Source: Bartonella sp. AU55XJBT (GTDB lineage Bacteria; Pseudomonadota; Alphaproteobacteria; Rhizobiales; Rhizobiaceae). Taken from it: DNA of 41,422 nt. A program made the translations under genes and the position numbers. The notes under the pieces are model-generated. The model searched no databases and was not told where the DNA came from. It worked only from the letters and a program-made list of their open reading frames with translations. Below, one piece after another: positions 1-9,775 of this stretch. Numbering within the stretch: the first letter of the stretch is position 1; every line of letters begins with the position of its first letter. The DNA lies in the NCBI RefSeq assembly GCF_028618525.1, contig NZ_JAQITC010000017.1, forward strand, positions 1 to 41,422, read 5' to 3'.

Positions 1-127
1 CATATGCTTTAAACTCACCAAAAAACTTCGTAATCGCTGCTGTCAATGAAGTCTTCCCATGATCAACGTGACCAATCGTACCTATATTAACATGCGGTTT
101 CGTTCGTTCAAACTTGCTCTTCGCCAT
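1..127 (-). CDS. tuf: Elongation factor Tu, N-terminal part (runs off the window)
   Basis: EF-Tu is the GTPase that delivers aminoacyl-tRNA to the ribosome. Only the first 42 or so codons are present. Read on the minus strand, the protein begins [20 protein letters not shown] and continues with [13 protein letters not shown], which contains the P-loop (GHVDHGKT) that binds GTP phosphates. It is the last gene of the str operon visible here, 63 bases after the fusA stop, in the classical order rpsL-rpsG-fusA-tuf. Many alphaproteobacteria carry a second tuf copy elsewhere; that cannot be judged from this window. Confidence 0.97.
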
Positions 128-190
128 TTGAGCTCTCCATTTTCCGTCCAAGCCAAGGACTAAGTTAAAAATTAATTTACCAACCTGAAA

Positions 191-2275
191 TTACGCGTAT
201 TTCTTTTGAATCTCCAAAGCAACAGCCGAAGGGACAGGCTCGTAATGATCAAACTGCATTGTATACTGCGCACGCCCCTGACTCATAGAGCGAAGAGTAT
301 TCACATAACCAAACATATTCGCCAACGGAACCATCGCATTCACAACCGTTGCAATACCGCGCGCTTCAGTTCCTGAAATCTGCCCCCTACGAGAATTGAG
401 ATCACCAATAACATCACCAACATAATCATCTGGTGTAACAACTTCCACCTTCATGATCGGTTCAAGAAGCTGCGCACCAGCCTTCTTTGCTCCATCACGA
501 AAAGCTGCACGAGCAGCAATCTCAAAAGCCAATACAGACGAATCAACATCGTGATAACCACCGTCAATGAGTGTCGCCTTCACACCAAGCATAGGGAATC
601 CCGCAAGAGGACCTGACCCCATAACACTTTCAATCCCCTTTTGAACGCCCGGAATATATTCTTTAGGAACAGCACCACCAACAATCTTCGACTCAAAAAT
701 AAAATCATCACCTTCATGAGGCTCAAAAACAATTTTTACACGAGCAAATTGACCAGCACCACCCGATTGTTTCTTATGGGTATAATCAATCTCCGCCATT
801 TTAGTAATCGACTCACGATAAGCGACCTGAGGTTGCCCAACATTTGCTTCAACCTTAAATTCACGCCGCATACGATCAACGATAATATCAAGATGAAGTT
901 CACCCATTCCAGCGATAATGGTCTGACCCGATTCTTCATCTGATTTAACACGAAATGAAGGATCTTCCGCAGCCAAACGATTAAGAGCAATACCCATTTT
1001 TTCCTGATCTGCTTTTGTTTTCGGTTCAATTGCAATCTCAATAACAGGTTCTGGAAATTCCATCCGCTCCAAAATAACAGGCTTTAAAGGATCACAAAGC
1101 GTATCACCGGTTGTTGTCTCCTTAAGACCAGCAAGAGCAACAATATCACCAGCAAATGCTTCTTCAATATCCTCACGAGAATTTGAATGCATTTGAAGCA
1201 TACGCCCTAAACGCTCCTTCTTCTTCTTAACAGTATTCTCAAGAGAAACACCTTTGTGAACTTTACCAGAGTAAATACGGCAAAAAGTCAAGGAACCAAC
1301 AAAAGGATCATTCATAATTTTAAAAGCAAGCATAGAGAGCGGAGCTTCATCAGAAGATTCGCGTGTCGTCTCAGCCTCAGTCTTCACATTAATACCCTTA
1401 ATCGCCGGAATATCAACCGGAGAAGGAAGATAAGAAACGACAGCATCCAAAAGCGGTTGCACACCCTTATTTTTAAAAGCTGTACCACAAAGAACTGGAT
1501 GAAACTGAACCTCTACGGTTCCCTTACGAATGAGAGCAACAAGCTGCTCGTTGGTTGGCATAACACCTTCCAAATAAGCCTCCATAGCAGCCTCATCGAC
1601 CTCCACAGCCATTTCAATAAGTTTTTCGCGATATTCTTCAGCCTTTTCCCTTAAGTCAGAAGGAATTTCACTTATCACCGCTGAAGCACCAATAGAACCA
1701 TCCCACTTTAAAGCCTTCATCTCAACAAGATCGACAACACCTTCAAAGTCATTTTCAGCACCAATTGGCAACTGCAAAACAAGCGCTTTAGCCCCCAACC
1801 GAGAACCAACCATTTCTACACTACGATAGAAATCAGCACCTATTTTATCCATCTTATTAACAAAAACCATACGCGGAACGCAATACTTCTCAGCCTGTCG
1901 CCAAACAGTTTCTGTCTGAGGCTCCACACCAGCATTCGCATCCAATAATGCTATCGCCCCATCAAGAACACGTAAAGAACGCTCAACCTCAATAGTAAAA
2001 TCAACGTGCCCTGGCGTATCAATGATATTAAAGCGGCGCTTGCGACCATCACGTCCTTCCCAAAACGTCGTCGTCGCAGCAGATGTTATGGTAATGCCGC
2101 GTTCTTGCTCTTGCTCCATCCAATCCATCGTAGAAGCACCATCATGGGTTTCACCGATTTTATGATTCTTACCCGTATAGAACAGAATACGTTCAGTCAT
2201 CGTAGTCTTACCGGCATCAATATGCGCCATAATACCAAAATTACGATAATCTTCAATTTTATATTCGCGAGCCAT
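191..2275 (-). CDS. fusA: Translation elongation factor G
   Basis: EF-G is the GTPase that drives tRNA-mRNA translocation and, with RRF, ribosome recycling. At 694 residues it has the usual length. The G domain shows the P-loop AHIDAGKTT (residues 17-25), DTPGH (86-90) and NKMD (140-143). The C-terminal half contains the domain IV/V stretch ending [19 protein letters not shown], which is typical of bacterial EF-G. It lies 24 bases downstream of rpsG and 63 bases upstream of tuf on the same strand, so it is co-transcribed in the str operon. Nothing is abnormal in the reading frame. Confidence 0.98.
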   Translation of the reverse strand: MAREYKIEDYRNFGIMAHIDAGKTTMTERILFYTGKNHKIGETHDGASTMDWMEQEQERGITITSAATTTFWEGRDGRKRRFNIIDTPGHVDFTIEVERSLRVLDGAIALLDANAGVEPQTETVWRQAEKYCVPRMVFVNKMDKIGADFYRSVEMVGSRLGAKALVLQLPIGAENDFEGVVDLVEMKALKWDGSIGASAVISEIPSDLREKAEEYREKLIEMAVEVDEAAMEAYLEGVMPTNEQLVALIRKGTVEVQFHPVLCGTAFKNKGVQPLLDAVVSYLPSPVDIPAIKGINVKTEAETTRESSDEAPLSMLAFKIMNDPFVGSLTFCRIYSGKVHKGVSLENTVKKKKERLGRMLQMHSNSREDIEEAFAGDIVALAGLKETTTGDTLCDPLKPVILERMEFPEPVIEIAIEPKTKADQEKMGIALNRLAAEDPSFRVKSDEESGQTIIAGMGELHLDIIVDRMRREFKVEANVGQPQVAYRESITKMAEIDYTHKKQSGGAGQFARVKIVFEPHEGDDFIFESKIVGGAVPKEYIPGVQKGIESVMGSGPLAGFPMLGVKATLIDGGYHDVDSSVLAFEIAARAAFRDGAKKAGAQLLEPIMKVEVVTPDDYVGDVIGDLNSRRGQISGTEARGIATVVNAMVPLANMFGYVNTLRSMSQGRAQYTMQFDHYEPVPSAVALEIQKKYA

Positions 2276-2299
2276 TATATTTGCCTCAGTTTAAAACTT

Positions 2300-2770
2300 C
2301 TACCAGCGATAATGCGAGAATGCACGGTTAGCCTCAGCCATACGATGAACATCTTCACGCTTTTTCACGGCAGAACCGCGATTATTAGCCGCATCCATGA
2401 GTTCACCAGATAAACGCTCAATCATCGTCGTCTCATTCCGCCCACGCGCCGCGGAAATTAACCAACGAATAGCAAGAGCTTGACGACGATCAGGACGAAC
2501 ATCAATCGGAACCTGATAAGTAGCCCCCCCAACACGACGAGAACGAACCTCAATATGAGGAGCAACATTCTCTAAAGCCCGATGAAAGAGATCTACTGGA
2601 TCTGTTTTTACTTTTTTCTCTACAGAATCGAGCGCACCATAAACAATACGCTCTGCAACTGATTTTTTACCATCAAACATAATGGCATTCATAAATTTTG
2701 TAATAACCAAATCACCAAACTTAGGATCTGGATTAATTTCACGCTTTTCTGCTCTATGACGACGGGACAT
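2300..2770 (-). CDS. rpsG: 30S ribosomal protein S7
   Basis: S7 is a primary 16S rRNA-binding protein that nucleates assembly of the 30S head. The protein is 156 residues, the family norm. It begins [20 protein letters not shown] and carries the conserved [20 protein letters not shown] segment and the C-terminal [13 protein letters not shown]. It sits 18 bases after rpsL and 24 bases before fusA in the str operon. In Escherichia coli S7 represses its own operon translationally; no matching leader structure could be confirmed here. Confidence 0.98.
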   Translation of the reverse strand: MSRRHRAEKREINPDPKFGDLVITKFMNAIMFDGKKSVAERIVYGALDSVEKKVKTDPVDLFHRALENVAPHIEVRSRRVGGATYQVPIDVRPDRRQALAIRWLISAARGRNETTMIERLSGELMDAANNRGSAVKKREDVHRMAEANRAFSHYRW

Positions 2771-2788
2771 TAGCTTTGTCTCTCAATA

Positions 2789-3160
2789 TTATTTTGGACG
2801 CTTCGCGCCATACTTTGAACGACGCTGTTTACGATTCTTAACACCTTGGGTATCAAGCAAACCACGAATAATGTGATAACGAACCCCTGGCAAATCTTTC
2901 ACACGACCACCACGGATCATCACAACAGAGTGCTCTTGAAGATTATGTCCCTCTCCAGGAATATAACCAATCACTTCAAACCCATTCGTCAAGCGAATTT
3001 TAGCAACTTTACGAAGAGCCGAATTAGGTTTTTTCGGCGTTGTTGTATAAACACGCGTACAAACACCACGCTTCTGTGGATTCGACTGCAGAGCAGGAAC
3101 CTTATTACGTTTAACTGGCGCCACACGCGGCTTGCGAATCAACTGGTTTACGGTAGGCAT
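2789..3160 (-). CDS. rpsL: 30S ribosomal protein S12
   Basis: S12 sits in the decoding centre of the 30S subunit. The start is placed at the ATG giving [12 protein letters not shown] and 123 residues, the normal family length; an upstream in-frame ATG would add 13 residues ([13 protein letters not shown]) that are not part of S12. The upstream GAGGAAGG, reading towards the chosen ATG, is a good ribosome binding site and supports this start. Residues K43 (in TPKKPNSAL) and K88 (in [11 protein letters not shown]) are both lysine, so the classical streptomycin-resistance substitutions are absent. It is the first gene of the str operon. Confidence 0.98.
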   Translation of the reverse strand: MPTVNQLIRKPRVAPVKRNKVPALQSNPQKRGVCTRVYTTTPKKPNSALRKVAKIRLTNGFEVIGYIPGEGHNLQEHSVVMIRGGRVKDLPGVRYHIIRGLLDTQGVKNRKQRRSKYGAKRPK

Positions 3161-3662
3161 GCAACCTTCCTCTTTTCGATTTACATTCGTCTCACCCAAT
3201 TGGGCTTTTCTATTTTATCTCCACCCACTCCAACAAAATTGGTATAGATGTCTTACTCTACACACAAAATCGGGCATAGCTGCTAAAAACAGTCCACCCG
3301 ATCACAAGCAGAGAAGGCAATAGCCTTTTGCACTAGCATTTGCTTTTAATCTTTTTAATACCCGTTTGAAGGAGCTTCTGGGTTATATCCAAAACAAAAG
3401 ATCACTTCCACATCGGTTACATTCGTGTCTAATAGCGAGAACACAGACATTCGTCAAGAACTAAACAGCAGAAAGTTTTCAAAAATGAAAATAAATTAAA
3501 TTTTAAAACTTTAAATTTGCCTTTTTGGCTTTTATTGAGTCTCTTGATAAATCAATTTACCATAGTAATATCGCCCTATAAATAAAAAAACAATAATGTG
3601 ACTGCGATAAAATATTAACGCAGCAAATTAAATTGGATATTTGATATCGAATGATGAGCACC
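3161..3662. other. Divergent spacer between rpsL and the exonuclease gene
   Basis: About 500 bases without a convincing gene. It holds the str promoter (3430-3458), a short hairpin (arms 3314-3318 and 3323-3327, AAGGC/GCCTT) in the rpsL leader, and an AT-rich stretch from 3480 to 3650 that must include the promoter of the exonuclease gene. The short reading frames here are not protein-like. Confidence 0.6.
3430..3458 (-). promoter_or_regulatory. Predicted sigma-70-type promoter of the str operon
   Basis: On the minus strand, CTTGAC (3458-3453) is followed after exactly 17 bases by CTATTA (3435-3430). This closely matches the rhizobial housekeeping form CTTGAC-N17-CTATAT. Transcription would start near 3423, leaving a leader of roughly 260 bases before rpsL. 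The site faces the str operon and no other gene lies between. Confidence 0.65.
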
Positions 3663-4445
3663 ATGAAAATAGCAACGTGGAATATTGCCGGAATAAAAGC
3701 ACGACACGAAACATTATATCAATGGCTCCAGCAAAATCAGCCAGATATAGTCTGTCTACAGGAAATTAAAAGTATTGATGAAAATTTTCCACGTGATGCA
3801 ATTGAAAACCTAGGTTACCATATAGAAACACACGGACAAAAAAGTTTTAATGGCGTTGCGATTCTTTCTAAAAAAACACCGGATGAAGTGATCCGTCGAC
3901 TACCTGGCAATAATAATGATGAACAAGCACGTTATATTGAAGCTGTTTATTCAATAAATAAAGGCGTTATTCGTGTTGCATCGCTCTATTTGCCAAATGG
4001 GAACCCCATTGAGAGTGAAAAATATTCCTATAAGATGGAATGGATGGAAAGATTATATGCACATGCAAAATCATTACTTGCATATGAAGAGCCCCTTGTT
4101 CTAGCCGGTGACTATAATGTCATACCCACCCCACTCGATGCAAAAAAACCTCACGAATGGGATCAAGATGCCTTATTTCTTCGAAAAACAAGAAAAGCAT
4201 TCCAACGTATGCTTCATTTAGGTCTTTACGATGCTATTCGGAATGTCACCGATACCCCCTCCTTCAGTTTTTGGGATTTCCAAGCTAGGGCATGGTCTAA
4301 AAATAATGGGATTCGCATTGATCATTTACTCTTATCACCAGAAGCGGTTGATCACCTTATGTGCGCTCATAGCCAAACAGAAGTAAGGGGTTTTTCAAAA
4401 CCATCCGACCATGTTCCTGTCTGGATTCATCTTAATATCAATTAA
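3663..4445 (+). CDS. xthA: Exodeoxyribonuclease III
   Basis: A member of the Exo III/AP-endonuclease family (endonuclease/exonuclease/phosphatase fold), which removes nucleotides from DNA 3' ends and cuts at abasic sites in base-excision repair. The catalytic landmarks are visible: the N-terminal strand MKIATWNIAGIKAR (metal-binding Asn), IVCLQEIKS (catalytic Glu), LAGDYNVIP (Asp/Asn pair), RIDHLLLSP, and the C-terminal SDHVPVW with the catalytic Asp-His. The start is set at the ATG giving MKIATWN, where the family normally begins; an ATG 12 bases upstream (MMST extension) is the alternative. The length of about 260 residues is normal. It is transcribed away from the str operon and stands alone. 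Confidence 0.93.
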   Translation: MKIATWNIAGIKARHETLYQWLQQNQPDIVCLQEIKSIDENFPRDAIENLGYHIETHGQKSFNGVAILSKKTPDEVIRRLPGNNNDEQARYIEAVYSINKGVIRVASLYLPNGNPIESEKYSYKMEWMERLYAHAKSLLAYEEPLVLAGDYNVIPTPLDAKKPHEWDQDALFLRKTRKAFQRMLHLGLYDAIRNVTDTPSFSFWDFQARAWSKNNGIRIDHLLLSPEAVDHLMCAHSQTEVRGFSKPSDHVPVWIHLNIN

Positions 4446-4568
4446 GAAAGTATAACTCTCATCTCATAAGACAACAAAAAAATTCCACTCCGAAGAATAA
4501 CTATGCTACACCGTTCAAACAGTATATCTTAAGTAACTAAAATAAAAATCAATGAATGGAGGACATAA

Positions 4569-5474
4569 ATGAAGAAATCGTTGTTAATGTTTATTGCAGC
4601 AGCAGCCATTGGGCTTACAAGCCTCGCACATGCTGAAAATGATACGCTTGAAAAAATAAAACAAACAAGGGAAATCACTTTAGGAGTTCGTGAATCATCT
4701 GGTTTAGCCTACGCCCTTGGTAATAATAAATATGTCGGTTTTCATACAGAAATGGCAGAACGTATTATTGATGATATCTCAAAGAAAATTGGTAAACCGA
4801 TTAAAATCCATTATCTTCCCATCACTTCTCAAAATAGAATTCCTCTCTTAAAAAATAAGACCTATGATTTTGAGTGCGGCTCAACAACAAATGATATTGC
4901 CCGCAGTAAAGAAGCAGCGTTTGCTTATACGACATATGTTGAAGAGGTCCGGATTGCTGTAAAGAAAAACTCTAACATTAAATCTCTTGACGATTTAAAT
5001 GGAAAAACAGTTGCAACAACCACCGGTACGACATCTGTGCAACTTATTCGTAAAAACAAACGCGCAAAAAACATTCACTTTAAGGTCGTCAAAGGAAAAG
5101 ATCACGGAGATAGTTTCTTATTACTCGAATCGGGTCGCGCTGATGCTTTTGTTATGGATGCTTCAATTCTCGCTGGACATATTGCAAAATCAAAAAATCC
5201 ATCGGATTATGTCATTCTTGACACCGTACTTTCAGTCGAACCTATCGCCTGCATGCTGAGATTACATGACACAAAACTTGAACAAGCAATCAACGATAGT
5301 ATCCTACGTCAGATTAAAGACGAATCACTTGAAAAGCTTTACGATAAGTGGTTTATGAAACCAATCCCACCTGCTAATACTGTTATGAACCTTCCCTTAT
5401 CAAAACAGACAAGATATGCCTGGGATCACCCAAACAATAAGCCTCGTGAAAGCTACACAGAAAAAGATTTATAA
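4569..5474 (+). CDS. Polar amino-acid ABC transporter, periplasmic binding protein (GltI-like)
   Basis: Solute-binding protein of family 3, which captures an amino acid in the periplasm and passes it to the membrane permease. Residues 1-22 form a signal peptide ending in AHA before END. The mature part shows the typical opening (LEKIKQTREITLGVRESSG), a central GKTVATTTGTTS strand and the late stretch LEKLYDKWFMKPIPP. Length is 301 residues. Similarity in pattern is greatest to glutamate/aspartate-binding GltI, but the ligand cannot be proved from sequence. A GGAGG ribosome binding site precedes the ATG. It is the first gene of a four-gene importer operon and is followed by an intra-operon hairpin. 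Confidence 0.9.
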   Translation: MKKSLLMFIAAAAIGLTSLAHAENDTLEKIKQTREITLGVRESSGLAYALGNNKYVGFHTEMAERIIDDISKKIGKPIKIHYLPITSQNRIPLLKNKTYDFECGSTTNDIARSKEAAFAYTTYVEEVRIAVKKNSNIKSLDDLNGKTVATTTGTTSVQLIRKNKRAKNIHFKVVKGKDHGDSFLLLESGRADAFVMDASILAGHIAKSKNPSDYVILDTVLSVEPIACMLRLHDTKLEQAINDSILRQIKDESLEKLYDKWFMKPIPPANTVMNLPLSKQTRYAWDHPNNKPRESYTEKDL

Positions 5475-5488
5475 AATTTGAAAAGAAG

Positions 5489-5518
5489 AACCACACTCTT
5501 TAAAAATCGAGTGTGGTT
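5489..5518 (+). terminator. Intra-operon hairpin after the binding-protein gene
   Basis: A perfect 10-bp stem (AACCACACTC at 5489-5498 with GAGTGTGGTT at 5509-5518) with a 10-base loop lies 14 bases after the binding-protein stop and is followed by a U-rich stretch. Such hairpins between binding-protein and permease genes usually cause partial termination or protect the upstream mRNA, so that the binding protein is made in excess. It could be an attenuating terminator or a 3'-stabilising element. Confidence 0.7.
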
Positions 5519-5614
5519 TATATTTTAGTTCACTTTTTAATAAATTCTGCTTATGTAAATATGCTTGATTTATCGTTCTATTTGTGAATGACTAATTTGA
5601 GGGAATATCAATTA

Positions 5615-6367
5615 ATGGACTTTTCTTTCCTTTGTAGAGATGACCTTACTCAAACACTGGTAACAGGATGCTTGGGCACTCCCGGCGTAAGCCATACCTA
5701 TTTAGATACACTTCTTGATGGCTTAAAAAATACGGTTATATTGTCCATCACTTCACTTATATTAGCTATATTTTGTGGCATTATTATAGGAACAATGCGC
5801 ACTTTACCTAAAACGTCCATCATCAATTGTGTATTTCGCACGATCGGTGCTATTTGGGTAGAAATTATGCGCAACATTCCCCTCCTTGTACAGGTATTTT
5901 TATGGTATTTTGTTGTTCCTAAGATTTATCCACCAGCGATGAAATTTTCCCCCATTCTCTTAATAACATGCGCGTTGGGATTCTTCACATCGGCACGTAT
6001 TGCAGAGCAAGTTCGTTCAGGTATTGAAGCGATTCCATCAGGACAACGCTATGCTGCTATGGCGATGGGGTTTACAACTTATCAAAGCTATCGCTATATC
6101 ATATTACCACGTGCTATCCGTGCAATTATGCCGCCGCTTACTTCAGAAGCAATGGGTATTGTGAAGAATTCATCTATAGCATTCGCCGTTTCAATAAATG
6201 AACTCATGCAATTTCAATACCAAACAATTGAAGAGATAAGTCATGTTTACGAAAACTATTTGCTTGTTACGATTCTTTATATTTTTATAGCCTTATGCGT
6301 ATTCATTGTGATGACAGTCATTGAACAAATGCTCAAAATTCCTAATTTTCAAACAAAGGGAAATTGA
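5615..6367 (+). CDS. Polar amino-acid ABC transporter permease (GltJ-like)
   Basis: Inner-membrane permease of the His/Glu/Gln/Arg/opine family, one half of the channel of the importer. The start is taken at the ATG giving MDFSFLCRDD because a GAGGG precedes it by 12 bases and the GltJ family begins similarly; an ATG 27 bases upstream lacks a ribosome binding site. Several hydrophobic helices are present (for example the one beginning at TVILSITSLILAIF), and the cytoplasmic EAA loop that docks on the ATPase is seen in SGIEAIPSGQRYAAMAMGF...ILPRAIRAIMPPL. Two bases separate its stop from the next permease's ATG, showing translational coupling. Confidence 0.9.
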   Translation: MDFSFLCRDDLTQTLVTGCLGTPGVSHTYLDTLLDGLKNTVILSITSLILAIFCGIIIGTMRTLPKTSIINCVFRTIGAIWVEIMRNIPLLVQVFLWYFVVPKIYPPAMKFSPILLITCALGFFTSARIAEQVRSGIEAIPSGQRYAAMAMGFTTYQSYRYIILPRAIRAIMPPLTSEAMGIVKNSSIAFAVSINELMQFQYQTIEEISHVYENYLLVTILYIFIALCVFIVMTVIEQMLKIPNFQTKGN

Positions 6368-6369
6368 AT

Positions 6370-7086
6370 ATGATAAATTTCATAAGCTCTCAGTTTGGAC
6401 TTTATTTTCCTTTCAATTTTTCCGACTTTGATTTTTCCTTTTTTACCTTTGATGTATTTCGTTCTTATATTTTATCTGGTTTACTTTTTAGCGTTTTTCT
6501 AACGCTTTTTGCAACGGTATTGGGATTTGTTTTCGGCACACTTTTAGCAATGATGCGCCTTTCTTCCATAAAACTTCTTTCTTGGTTTGCAATCGTTTAC
6601 ATAACAGCGATGCGTTCAATACCACTTGTGATGGTTATCTTATGGTTTTTTGTGCTTCTGCCTTTTTTAACGGGGTCATCCATCGGTGCCAATAAGTCAG
6701 CACTTATTACCTTTACCGCATTTGAAACAGCTTATTTTGCTGAAATTATGCGTGCTGGAATCAATTCAGTTCAGCAAGGACAAAAATATGCAGGGCAAGC
6801 TCTTGGAATGACCTATTGGCAAAGTATGTACATTGTCATTCTTCCTCAAGCCTTTAGAGATATGCTTCCAGTTTTCTTAACACAGGTTATTATCCTTTTT
6901 CAGGATACAACCCTTGTGTACGCCATCAGTGGTCATAGCCTTTTGAATGGCTTTGATATTGCTGCTAATAATTTTGGTGTTAAACAAGAAGCTTATATTT
7001 TAGCAGCTATTTTCTATTTTGTGATCTGTTTTACGCTGTCACAAATTGTTTTATATTTACAAAAAAAAGTATCCATTATTCGCTAA
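6370..7086 (+). CDS. Polar amino-acid ABC transporter permease (GltK-like)
   Basis: Second inner-membrane permease of the same importer, about 238 residues. The ATG at 6370 is preceded by AAGGG at a good distance; a TTG six bases earlier would overlap the previous stop and is less likely. The membrane segments alternate with a conserved EAA loop, AGINSVQQGQKYAGQALGM followed by ILPQAFRDMLP, which contacts the ATP-binding subunit. It probably forms a heterodimer with the preceding permease. The stop is 12 bases before the ATPase gene. Confidence 0.9.
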   Translation: MINFISSQFGLYFPFNFSDFDFSFFTFDVFRSYILSGLLFSVFLTLFATVLGFVFGTLLAMMRLSSIKLLSWFAIVYITAMRSIPLVMVILWFFVLLPFLTGSSIGANKSALITFTAFETAYFAEIMRAGINSVQQGQKYAGQALGMTYWQSMYIVILPQAFRDMLPVFLTQVIILFQDTTLVYAISGHSLLNGFDIAANNFGVKQEAYILAAIFYFVICFTLSQIVLYLQKKVSIIR

Positions 7087-7098
7087 CAGGAAAAAAAA

Positions 7099-7845
7099 AT
7101 GTCTACGCATATGATCGAAATAAAAAATGTTTCTAATTGGTATGGCGAAATTAACGTTCTTAAAAATTGTACAACCAATATTAACAAAGGAGAAGTGGTT
7201 GTTGTTTGTGGGCCATCAGGCTCAGGAAAGTCAACATTCATTAAAACGATTAACGCTCTCGTTCCTTTTCAAAAAGGCGAAATTTGGATTAATGGAACAC
7301 CAGTTCATTCAAAAAAAACGAATCTTCCTAAATTGCGCAGCCATGTGGGAATGGTCTTTCAGCACTTTGAACTTTTTCCCCATTTATCGGTCACAGAAAA
7401 TTTGACAATTGCACAAATTAAAGTCCTAAAACGAAGCAAAAAAGAAGCACTTGAACGTGGTTTGTTGTATCTTGAGCGCGTTGGACTCATTGAACATAAA
7501 GACAAATATCCGGGACAACTTTCTGGAGGGCAACAACAGCGTGTTGCTATTGCACGTGCCTTAACCATGGATCCACTTGTTATGCTTTTTGATGAACCAA
7601 CCTCTGCTCTAGATCCTGAAATGGTAGGTGAAGTACTTGACGTCATGATCAGTTTAGCAGAAGAAGGGATGACGATGATTTGTGTAACCCATGAAATGGG
7701 ATTTGCACAAAAAGTCTCTGAGCGTGTTATTTTCATGGATCAAGGAACAATTCTTGAAGACTGTTCATCTAAAGAGTTCTTTTCTAATCCGCGAGAAAGA
7801 ACACCAAGAACGCAAGAATTTTTGTCTAAAATTCTAAGTCATTAG
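7099..7845 (+). CDS. Polar amino-acid ABC transporter ATP-binding protein (GltL/GlnQ-like)
   Basis: Cytoplasmic ATPase that powers the amino-acid importer. All nucleotide-binding motifs are intact: Walker [10 protein letters not shown] (residues 38-46), Q-loop FQHFELFPH (88-96), ABC signature LSGGQQQR (141-148), Walker [13 protein letters not shown] (161-172) and the H-loop VTHEMGFA. At 248 residues it is the normal size for this subfamily. AGGAAA precedes the ATG. It ends the operon and converges on exoR, 103 bases away; the gap holds only a weak imperfect hairpin (TAAACTT/AAGTTTA). Confidence 0.95.
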   Translation: MSTHMIEIKNVSNWYGEINVLKNCTTNINKGEVVVVCGPSGSGKSTFIKTINALVPFQKGEIWINGTPVHSKKTNLPKLRSHVGMVFQHFELFPHLSVTENLTIAQIKVLKRSKKEALERGLLYLERVGLIEHKDKYPGQLSGGQQQRVAIARALTMDPLVMLFDEPTSALDPEMVGEVLDVMISLAEEGMTMICVTHEMGFAQKVSERVIFMDQGTILEDCSSKEFFSNPRERTPRTQEFLSKILSH

Positions 7846-7948
7846 CTGTTATATCATCGCAAAAAGCTCTCTCTACTATAAACTTGAATATAAAATAATA
7901 AAGTTTAATAACAGATGAGAGGATGTAAAAAATATTACAAGCAGATAG

Positions 7949-8740
7949 TTAAAAGTTCTTATTTTTTAAAATATCAGCAACCAGTGAAATTGCTGTACGT
8001 CTTTCAAATTCATTACAAAGAGTAAAAGCCTGCTCTTGCAAAGGGCGAATCCAATCTTTGTCTTTTACGTTAGCTTTTTCATAGGCAGCAGTTAACATTG
8101 CTGTCCCGCGAATGATTTTTCCTTCTTGAATCAGCATATTTCCAAGCATCGCTTGGGCAGAAGAGTTTCCTTTTTTTGCTGAAAGTTGAAACCACCGTGC
8201 TGCTTGTATAAGATTCTTCTCCCCTCCCTCTCCTTTTAAAAATATTTTTCCTAAGTGATACTGAGCTTTAGAATTTCCATAGTTCACCGCAGCCTGCATA
8301 TAAAGACGAATGGCATAAGAAGGATTAGGTCTCACCGGTGATTGAGGAATACCTTTTTTTATATATCCCGCAAGTTTAACCAACGCATCAGAAACATAAC
8401 TTTCATCCTCTGAACCCAGATCTGCACCTTTTTCAACAATATACGTAAAAAAATGATAGGCCTTGTAATCATCTTTAGGGACACCATCACCGTTTGCGTA
8501 GATAGAACCAAGTTTCCAATTCGCACCAATATGGCCCCTCTTAGCGGCACAACGTAGCGCTGAAAGTGCCCGATTGATCTGCCCATTTTTATAAGCAAAC
8601 ATGCCACGTTTGAAAAAATAAAACGAACCATCATGCACTTCCTGCAAGCTATTAACATCTATGGCATAAACAGTCGAAAAAAATCCCCCTAAAATCACAA
8701 TAATCATAGCTTTTTTCCATATCTGAAAACGCCTGATCAT
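7949..8740 (-). CDS. exoR: ExoR-type periplasmic Sel1-repeat regulator
   Basis: In rhizobia ExoR is a periplasmic protein that binds and silences the sensor kinase ExoS (ChvG), and so restrains the ExoS-ChvI regulon. This 263-residue protein has a signal peptide (cleavage near STVYA), then Sel1-type repeats (RCAAKRGHIGANWKLGSIYANGDGV, QAAVNYGNSKAQYHLGKIFLKGEG, QLSAKKGNSSAQAMLGNMLIQEG). It keeps segments I recall from Sinorhizobium ExoR: LAGYIKKGIPQSPVR in the middle and LQEQAFTLCNEFERRTAISL at the C terminus. The length matches ExoR (about 267). In Bartonella the matching two-component pair is BatS-BatR, which controls virulence secretion systems, so this is a candidate upstream input. The ribosome binding site lies in a run of seven Gs (8743-8749 as C on the plus strand). 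Confidence 0.82.
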   Translation of the reverse strand: MIRRFQIWKKAMIIVILGGFFSTVYAIDVNSLQEVHDGSFYFFKRGMFAYKNGQINRALSALRCAAKRGHIGANWKLGSIYANGDGVPKDDYKAYHFFTYIVEKGADLGSEDESYVSDALVKLAGYIKKGIPQSPVRPNPSYAIRLYMQAAVNYGNSKAQYHLGKIFLKGEGGEKNLIQAARWFQLSAKKGNSSAQAMLGNMLIQEGKIIRGTAMLTAAYEKANVKDKDWIRPLQEQAFTLCNEFERRTAISLVADILKNKNF

Positions 8741-9217
8741 TTCCCCCCCTTTCTCAATGTTAATTGTTCTATCTGTTCAAATTTCTTTGTAGACCTTTAA
8801 ACGCTTCTTCTTAGTAAGAAATACGAGAAATTTTAAAGTAAATTTTTTAAAAGAAAAGACCAATAAATGAAAACCATTCAAAGTTTTCAATAAAATTAAG
8901 CGTTCATTTTTATATACAACAAATTGATTTTTAAATACAAATAATCACTCTATATTTTTTAATACATCCTTTAACATTACAGGATTGTGTTATCTTTAAA
9001 ATTCATATGAGTGCGTAAAAATCGTTCAATAAATAACCTACACATTGAACAGCATGTCGAGAAGGGAGGGAATATATAATGATCGTTAACTTATAACTTC
9101 ACGATTTCCTCTCCAGCTGAAAGATGAAATTTTTCATCCACCTCAATCGGTAAACAGTCCATCCAGTTTTTTCGTTAGATTTTAACTGCTGATCACTTCA
9201 TATGCTTTGCTTCATAG

Positions 9218-9425
9218 ATAACATTTTGATTTATAAATATAAATCATCATTTTTGAGTTGAATCATACTCCCAATATAAGAGAATTCCTTCCCTCTTTCA
9301 TATTGAAGCAATCAAAATCACTTGCCAGAATAAGCAATAAGCGGGATTTGCAGATGAGCTTAAGAGAGGATTAAAAACACCTCGAATAAAGATACTCAAA
9401 TACAAGAGCTATCAAAACATTGGAG
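9218..9425 (+). repeat. Dispersed intergenic repeat, copy A
   Basis: Diverged member of the family best seen at 9580 and 32219. It opens ATAACATTTTGATTTATAAA, continues with a GAGTTGAAT box, and ends with AGAGAGGATTAAAAACACCTC. The 3' box matches the other two long copies (AAGGATTAAAATACCTC and AAGGACTAAAAACACCTC) at a similar distance of about 150-180 bases from the 5' box. Same orientation as the others. Confidence 0.65.
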
Positions 9426-9579
9426 GCTAGAAAATATAATGACCTTATCTGTTTGCGTCTTGACAAACTTTACAAATAAGATTTCTCCTAAATATTCACC
9501 GCTCCATATAACAAAAATAGCACATGTAAAATTTTATATGCCTTATCGCCCTACATGATGATGTTTTACAGAAGTAAGG

Positions 9580-9775
9580 CAACATATTGATTTATAATGG
9601 ATAATTTACTGTTTTGCTTATTGAGCGAGGTCCCCCAAATACCGTACATTCCAAACCTGTTTCATGTTGAATAAATCAAAACCATCCATTTGTACACTAC
9701 AAGCAGAAAGAGACTGTGTGAAATAAAACGGTGTAAGAAAGGACTAAAAACACCTCTTGTGCACCGTCACAAGAG
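9580..9775 (+). repeat. Dispersed intergenic repeat, copy B
   Basis: Opens CAACATATTGATTTATAA and shares with the copy at 32219 a series of boxes in the same order: GTTGAATAAATCAAAACCAT, a TTTGTACACTACAAGCAG segment, ACTGTGTGAAAT, and GTAAGAAAGGACTAAAAACACCTC. The match extends over roughly 190 bases with substitutions and small gaps. No reading frame is conserved between the copies. Confidence 0.75.

Noticed and set aside
641..3247. Plus-strand open frames opposite fusA, rpsG and rpsL
   Set aside because: They are antisense to highly conserved ribosomal-operon genes, and their translations are Asn/Thr/Arg-rich without motifs.
3314..3327. AAGGC-AATA-GCCTT hairpin in the rpsL leader as a riboswitch or S7 site
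   Set aside because: Only a 5-bp stem with no resemblance to a known leader; too weak to call.
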